A stretch of 64,000 nucleotides of DNA from assembly GCA_025345505.1 (NCBI GenBank), contig JANVCC010010406.1:10282392-10346391 (forward strand), read 5' to 3'. Source of the DNA: Todiramphus chloris collaris. Its lineage: Eukaryota; Chordata; Aves; Coraciiformes; Alcedinidae. Made by a program: the position numbers and the translations under genes. Below are positions 59,401 through 64,000 of the stretch, in pieces (position 1 is the stretch's first letter; the number at the start of each line of letters is the position of its first letter). The notes beneath the pieces are model-generated. The model was not told the DNA's origin, did no database searches, and was given only the letters and a program-made list of their open reading frames with translations.

Positions 59401-59834
59401 AGAAAAGAGTAACAAGGCTGAGAGTTTACATATCTTTCTCCTGCCACCCACCATCTGATCTGTTTACATACTTTAAACTTTCATCAGTACATTTTCTACT
59501 GAAAAATGAAATCCAGCTTACATGATCTACTCTAAGAACAGACATTTCCTCTTTTTTTCCCCACATGTATAAAAATTCTCTATATAACAGTGTCATTATA
59601 TTACATTGTTATTATTGTATGGTTTATTAGGCTTTAGATTCATGTAGTTGATTTCTGTATTAGCTTGACACTGGGCCTTACCAACATACTCATTGATCCC
59701 ACTGCTATAGGCTTTTCCTTCAGCTCTGGACGGTCTCTCATTTCCACAGCTGCATAGAAGGCATCCATATCAATGTGTACAATTGTGTTGCTAAGGTTAC
59801 GACTCTGTTCCAGTTCTGTCACAAGTCTATCCAC
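44365..59834 (-). CDS. POLK: POLK, DNA polymerase kappa (Y-family translesion polymerase), lacking N-terminal exons
   Basis: Polymerase kappa is a nuclear Y-family (DinB) enzyme that extends and bypasses minor-groove lesions such as N2-guanine adducts, recruited by PCNA and ubiquitin. Exons in transcript order are 59834-59682, 59306-59175, 57511-57358, 55128-54913, 53242-53118, 52945-52779, 50741-50709, 49148-49052, 47790-47619, 46775-45819, 44652-44601 and 44449-44365. All are GT-AG and all phases close, giving 780 codons plus stop. Visible features are the palm [12 protein letters not shown] (Asp at 59771-59769), catalytic LDEAYLN (57463-57443), the finger [20 protein letters not shown], the helix-hairpin-helix [11 protein letters not shown], the PAD segment [13 protein letters not shown], two C2HC UBZ fingers and a C-terminal PIP box KHTIEMFFK. 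About 90 N-terminal residues known in human POLK are not found up to position 64000. Confidence 0.96.
44601..44652 (-). CDS. POLK: POLK penultimate exon (52 nt)
   Basis: Joined G|GA ... AG|G, it reads [17 protein letters not shown]. It is basic and poorly conserved, but both phases and both splice sites (tttcttttcag, gtcagg) fit and it is needed to connect to the PIP-box exon. Confidence 0.82.
45819..46775 (-). CDS. POLK: POLK large exon with two UBZ fingers
   Basis: This exon is 957 nt, joined [23 protein letters not shown] at the start. UBZ finger 1 is CPVCFEEQ ... NRHIDEC (46440-46372), and finger 2 CPVCNSEQ ... NSHVDDC (45972-45904). Both keep the C2HC zinc ligands and the helix Asp of UBZ4-type ubiquitin binding. 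The linker between them is Ser/Thr-rich and diverged. The donor is gtaagt. Confidence 0.96.
47619..47790 (-). CDS. POLK: POLK exon: little-finger core
   Basis: This exon is 172 nt: [20 protein letters not shown], then [25 protein letters not shown] plus one base. This is the DNA-groove-binding PAD region. Confidence 0.96.
49052..49148 (-). CDS. POLK: POLK exon: little-finger (PAD) start
   Basis: This exon is 97 nt: [19 protein letters not shown], then [13 protein letters not shown]. It aligns with human TFSEINKAEEQYSLCQELC. The acceptor is ttaccttag and the donor gtattt. Confidence 0.95.
50709..50741 (-). CDS. POLK: POLK 33-nt microexon
   Basis: Joined AA|G ... AG|A, it reads [12 protein letters not shown], matching human [11 protein letters not shown]. 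The acceptor is ctctttaaag and the donor gtatgc. It is too short for open-frame detection but is required to keep phase. Confidence 0.93.
52779..52945 (-). CDS. POLK: POLK exon: thumb helix-hairpin-helix
   Basis: This exon is 167 nt: [20 protein letters not shown], then [17 protein letters not shown] and LGLGSTHLE. The first residues are VPGIG where human has VSGIG. The donor is gtatgt. Confidence 0.96.
53118..53242 (-). CDS. POLK: POLK exon: palm-thumb
   Basis: This exon is 125 nt, joined [23 protein letters not shown], then [21 protein letters not shown]. It is the Y-family GIAxNKxLAK signature in its kappa form. Confidence 0.96.
54913..55128 (-). CDS. POLK: POLK exon: kappa-specific insert and palm end
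   Basis: This exon is 216 nt, joined G|AC. It starts with an acidic/Ser-rich insert ([15 protein letters not shown]), variable in the family and shorter than in human. It ends with [20 protein letters not shown] and LTASA, which is highly conserved. Confidence 0.95.
57358..57511 (-). CDS. POLK: POLK exon: second catalytic motif (GLDEAY)
   Basis: This exon is 154 nt, ending with one base. It reads [20 protein letters not shown], then [11 protein letters not shown]. Asp (57460-57458) and Glu (57457-57455) supply metal ligands. The residue before LDE is Gly (GGC, 57466-57464), where Ser is usual. Confidence 0.95.
59175..59306 (-). CDS. POLK: POLK exon: finger domain
   Basis: This exon is 132 nt, phase 0: [20 protein letters not shown], then [24 protein letters not shown] and the R-A-A-M-P motif are the nucleotide-contacting elements of the family. 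Confidence 0.96.
59682..59834 (-). CDS. POLK: POLK exon: first palm motif
   Basis: This exon is 153 nt (51 codons), phase 0. It reads [20 protein letters not shown], then [11 protein letters not shown] and [10 protein letters not shown]. The Asp in HIDMD is one of the three metal ligands. The acceptor is ctgttcag and the donor gtaagg. Confidence 0.97.
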
Positions 59835-62800
59835 CTGAACAGAACAAGCCAACAATGGAAGAACTATTAACCTGGCAGAAGTGCAACGGTATCGATGATC
59901 CTGAATACTCAAAAGCATCTGTCATATAGTTAAAAAAACCACAATGATCCCAAACACACCCAAAGCGGCACCAGTAAAAATCAAACTAATGATGTTTCTG
60001 ATGAAACTTGCTCTCAGAGAAAACACTTCCACAGTAAATGGTAGAAACCCATACCACCAAAACCCAATGAAAAAAACTTCAACTCAACACACAACAACCC
60101 ATGTGGGAAAAACAAAAAAGATATATCATCTGATTTAGACAGAAGCTTCGTATGACCATTGAATACGCAGTTTTAGCTACCAGTTCTTTAAAAAACTCAA
60201 AACATACTATTAGAGTAGTTCCATCACCCCTAAATGAAGCTATCACGCTTCAGAAAATTGGCCTAAACAGACGCAGAAAAGACCAACAGCTCAGAGGGCA
60301 GATCTATCTATGTTGTCTTGTCAGAAATTAGGGTCTCAAACAAAGAGTTTCATTTACTATTAAGTAAGCTGATGTTGAAGAATTTCATTAAAGGATTAAC
60401 ATTTGTTACGGAAATCCATATCATATAAGGCTGGATTGCTAGCAAAACTTCAAGATGACTTTTAAAGGAAAGTCCATACACAGAAAGTGGGTTTCACTCC
60501 AAGAGTTGAAGCTGTATCATCTCTTAGTAGACTGTGAGCAGTACCCCTGTTTCATTGGCTCCATGGTGTTGTGAGGTGGAGGTCAAGCACTGGGCTTAAT
60601 TTGATTGCATTTTTACCAAAAGACTTGCAGATCATGTGCTTGTTTCTGAAGTATCTTTCAACTATGAATGAGGTATGAACTGTGTCACCAGAACATGAGC
60701 ACATTATTTGACAGGAGACTTTTAAGGTCTACTGATTTAAGATGACTATGTTGGCATATTATTCTAGAAGCCAAAAGAGATATCATAAATAATAAAAAAA
60801 GAAATGGAAGTGCTATTGAACTATAATCATCTAACCACAATAACGACTATGCTAACCTCTAGTCACACATCAAAAGGTTGCTCCTGCTAGATAAAAACCA
60901 ATTAATAGGCATAACGGATCTCAAGAAATGCAACTAGTGAAAAGGAGACGAAGTTTCACTTTGCTTGCAAGCACAAGGACACAAACACATTCATGACATC
61001 AAGGGACTGTTACAGAAATGTGCCTGGATTGATTGCAATGGATTTATGGTTCTGAGGAGCATTTATGTACAATTTGCATGGTTACTTGAAAACAGTTTCT
61101 TTTTCCACTCGACAGAACTGTTTAATAAAAAACGTAAGAAACTTAGGCAAAATGTCATCTTTAAAGCTGAAGGCACTTGAACCAAGGCAAGTGGCTATGA
61201 GTGTTCTAACTAAATTGCTGAGTAATAATTGACAAATTTACAAATTTTACAAATCATTTACTCTGTTTTGTTACAAGCTGATTTGAGGGATGAAAGGTTA
61301 GAATGAGGCCTCAAACTAGGCTATTCCATACAGAAGAGGACAGTATGCTCCCTGAGGCTGCAAAAATTGGTTTATACAAATTAAAAGCACAAGAGGAAAG
61401 CCGTTCAGACAAAACCAAGAACAAAAAAGTGGGAATTTACAGTATTTTCATTACACTACTAATTCAGCAAGGGTTCAAACTATATTTTATAGGTAATTTT
61501 CAGGTTACTCCCAAATTCAAATTGCTCAATTAATTAATACTGTCAATTGCTCCTCTAGTTACTATAAAGAACTAGTTATTTACGGTAAATGTCTTTATGT
61601 TTGGTTTTTTGTCCCCAAATGTGTTTCTAACATGATTCTTACTGACCAGATAACACATGCGTTTAAAGTACAATTACATTCAGCTAATCAAAAACATAAA
61701 AAGGTAACTCTTCAGCAAAAGCAACTGATAAAAGTAATATTAAAAAAAAAACCCTCACACCCAGACATACTCAGAGAGTTCTGGGCACCTAACAAATACT
61801 TCCTTAGTAAGATAATTAACGTTATGGAATAGTTTCTTAGAAGCAAGCCAGGTTGACTAGCTTTGAAAAGCTGCTTTCAATTTTCTGTTGATGATAAAAA
61901 GAGATACTAATGTTTTTGGGGTTTTTTATTTCTAAGAGAGAAAAAAAAAAAAAAATCCAAACAAAAATCCCCAAAAGTAAAAACTGTAATTATAAGTTTA
62001 ATTTTGCTTATAATGACTTTTAGGCAGTTTAAAGAGTAACTTCTCATTCTTTCTTATCCCACAATGCAAAATACAGGTTTTCTAGCATGAATTCTTTTGT
62101 CAGACAGAGAAGTTTATTCTAAATCTCTTTTATATTTGTAAGAGCATCTGACAAGGTGAAGCAATAACAGTGATCATTCTAAGACAACAGTAAGTATTTA
62201 GAGCTTAAACATCTGGGATAAACCCCATATGGATAAAAATAGGAAATGCCAGTACAGCAATTCACTCATCTGGTAGCAGCCGGATACTTTTTAAAGTGTT
62301 TACTAACTACTGCTGAAATTCAAGCAATTCCACTCTAGGTTGTTAGGATAATCTAACTGCTACAGAAAAGTTTCCAAAAATTAAGAGTTACGTGATACTG
62401 TACAGTACACAGTTATCCTTAAAAGAGGACAATGATATTCATTAGGAGAACTTCAAACTACCTTTCACGTTTAAGAATATTTAAAACAAACACATAAAAA
62501 CCCACAGAAATGGCAGTTTTAGGAATATCTACATGTACTTTGTAATCTCCCCTACTTGCAAAATCAATGGAGGTAAGTGCCCTTCTGCAAAAAAAAAGGG
62601 CCTTCTAAGGAACAAACCCAGTATGAGGAGATTTGTTTGCTTGTTTGTTTGTTTTTACTTTACAGCACTTACATCAACTGCCAGAGTTTAGGAAGCTGTA
62701 TCTGAGCCTCTAACCAACTACAAACACAACTTGATCTGCAGAGGAGAGCTTGCAGCTTTGACAGAAGTGTATATTTAGATACCTTTGTAATTCCAGAGTA

Positions 62801-63955
62801 CCTCCCACTTACAAATTTTACAAGCAGATAGTATCTCATGGTATATCAGAAGGTAGTATTAAGAAGAAGAGATAAAGAACTTGATAACAACAACAAAGAA
62901 AAAAAGATAATGAGAGCTGACTACATCTATATATAAAGACCAAGAGAAGCTGATTAAACAACATACAGCACACATTAAGAAAACAAAGACAGACAAACAA
63001 GACTTGTGAAGTTAAAGGTAGAGATAATGGTCTAGGGAGGAGTAGCTAGTGGGTAAGTGACAGGAAAAGGGGGAAGCATTTTGGGTATCACAAACAGATA
63101 AAGAGTGGCTGGGTGAGGAGACTGGGGACTTCAATGGGGACTCTGGGGGCAGAGAAAAGGACTGCTTTGGAAGGGGGACTGATGGTAATATGGGGACAAA
63201 GGACAAGAAGAGGAAAATTCTGATTAGGATAAATAAAAAGAAAGGAGAAGAGAGCGCAAAAAGGTTAGAGGTTGTGATGAAGAAATGAAGACAACAATCA
63301 TAAACCAGAGCTTATCTGTTTATACGGGATGGAACCAAAATCCAAGATTTCAACATGTTTCTATAGCAGCAAAGATCTAAAATTAACCAGAAGAAAAGTG
63401 TGCATGTTATCCTCCTCTACTGACAGCTCCCATGCAGTGTGGCAGCTGACTTAGCAGTTACTCCACTGGGAATCAAGATGACTGCTATCTGAACAAGTGT
63501 CATAAACATTTCAAACATAGGGTTTGAAACTCTGGTCCCAGTAAGACCCAAATGAAAGAATATTTCTATTTTTTAAAGCTTTTTTCTTCTTCTATAGAAA
63601 GCAATTTTCATACAAAAGATTAAAAGAAAATAACATCATGTTTTAAGATCGAGGAATCGAGTTCAAAAAGAGACAGCATGAGGGTAGTCAAAGCAATTAA
63701 AATTTTTGGCTTTCACTATATCGACTATATATTCTTCAATTACATAACCATACATTATTTTTACAGGATCTGTGTCATTCATGTCATCCACTTTATAAGC
63801 AAGACTGTTCTCTGTACAGTGAAAAGGTCTGTCTTGAAAGAAAATGGAAGTATTTTTTCATAATTAAATTGCTTAAGAGCTACCCCAGAAACTTAAAAAA
63901 ACAAACAAACAAAAAAAAGACAGAAAACCAAAAATAAAGCCAAACCCCCCCCCCC

Positions 63956-64000
<45 letters not shown>
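59835..64000 (-). other. POLK: POLK 5' intron sequence up to the window edge
   Basis: I looked on the - strand for the two upstream coding exons of POLK and did not find them. The region is AT-rich with small A-rich runs. No CR1 or LTR is recognised. It ends in C12 followed by A44 at the window edge. Confidence 0.5.
63896..64000. repeat. AAAC-rich tract, C12 and terminal A44
   Basis: The last 105 nt are (AAAC)-like units, then twelve C and an unbroken run of 44 A reaching the end of the window. Confidence 0.9.

Noticed and set aside
59835-64000. Search for POLK N-terminal exons in the last 4 kb
   Set aside because: No - strand segment resembles the conserved N-terminal helices or the start codon exon, so they are taken to lie beyond the window.

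Overview
The window is vertebrate nuclear DNA, almost certainly from a bird. It holds single-copy genes split into short GT-AG exons, CR1 LINE copies of avian type (3' ends built on an ATTCTGTGAT-like repeat), avian-type retroviral LTRs, and one CpG island in otherwise AT-rich DNA. Assignment to bird rests on the repeats and on gene content; no species is claimed.

Three protein genes lie in an order also known from human chromosome 5 (POLK, ANKDD1B, POC5). The last four coding segments of POC5 (centriole protein) run on the + strand at 1-3867. ANKDD1B (ankyrin repeat and death domain protein) runs on the - strand from a CpG island start at about 38.9 kb to a stop at 5499, so it converges tail to tail with POC5. 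It is reconstructed here as 15 exons and 520 codons plus stop. Nine of its ten complete ankyrin repeats sit on exons of 96 or 99 nt in phase 0, one repeat per exon; the tenth is on a 105-nt exon. POLK (DNA polymerase kappa) runs on the - strand from 59834 down to a stop at 44365. Twelve exons (780 codons plus stop) are visible; the first roughly 90 codons lie beyond the window.

Repeats are concentrated in ANKDD1B introns. A decayed endogenous retrovirus lies at about 14.8-17.03 kb with an intact tRNA-Asn(GTT) gene inside it. A CR1 lies at 20.1-21.06 kb. A nested mosaic at 26.9-30.7 kb contains CR1 copies of both orientations broken by two solo LTRs, one with a clear 5-bp target duplication. 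A further CR1 3' end lies at 33.4-33.98 kb. Between ANKDD1B and POLK there is an LTR-like segment with a 100-bp tandem duplication.

I found no operon-like, CRISPR or otherwise new defence or mobile system. The points most worth checking are a Gly in place of the usual Ser of the POLK catalytic SLDEAY motif, an apparently extra ankyrin-repeat exon in ANKDD1B relative to the human protein as I remember it, the tRNA-Asn gene joined to a truncated LTR, and an unassigned minus-strand ORF at 37.0-37.25 kb. All human comparisons are from memory, with no search run.
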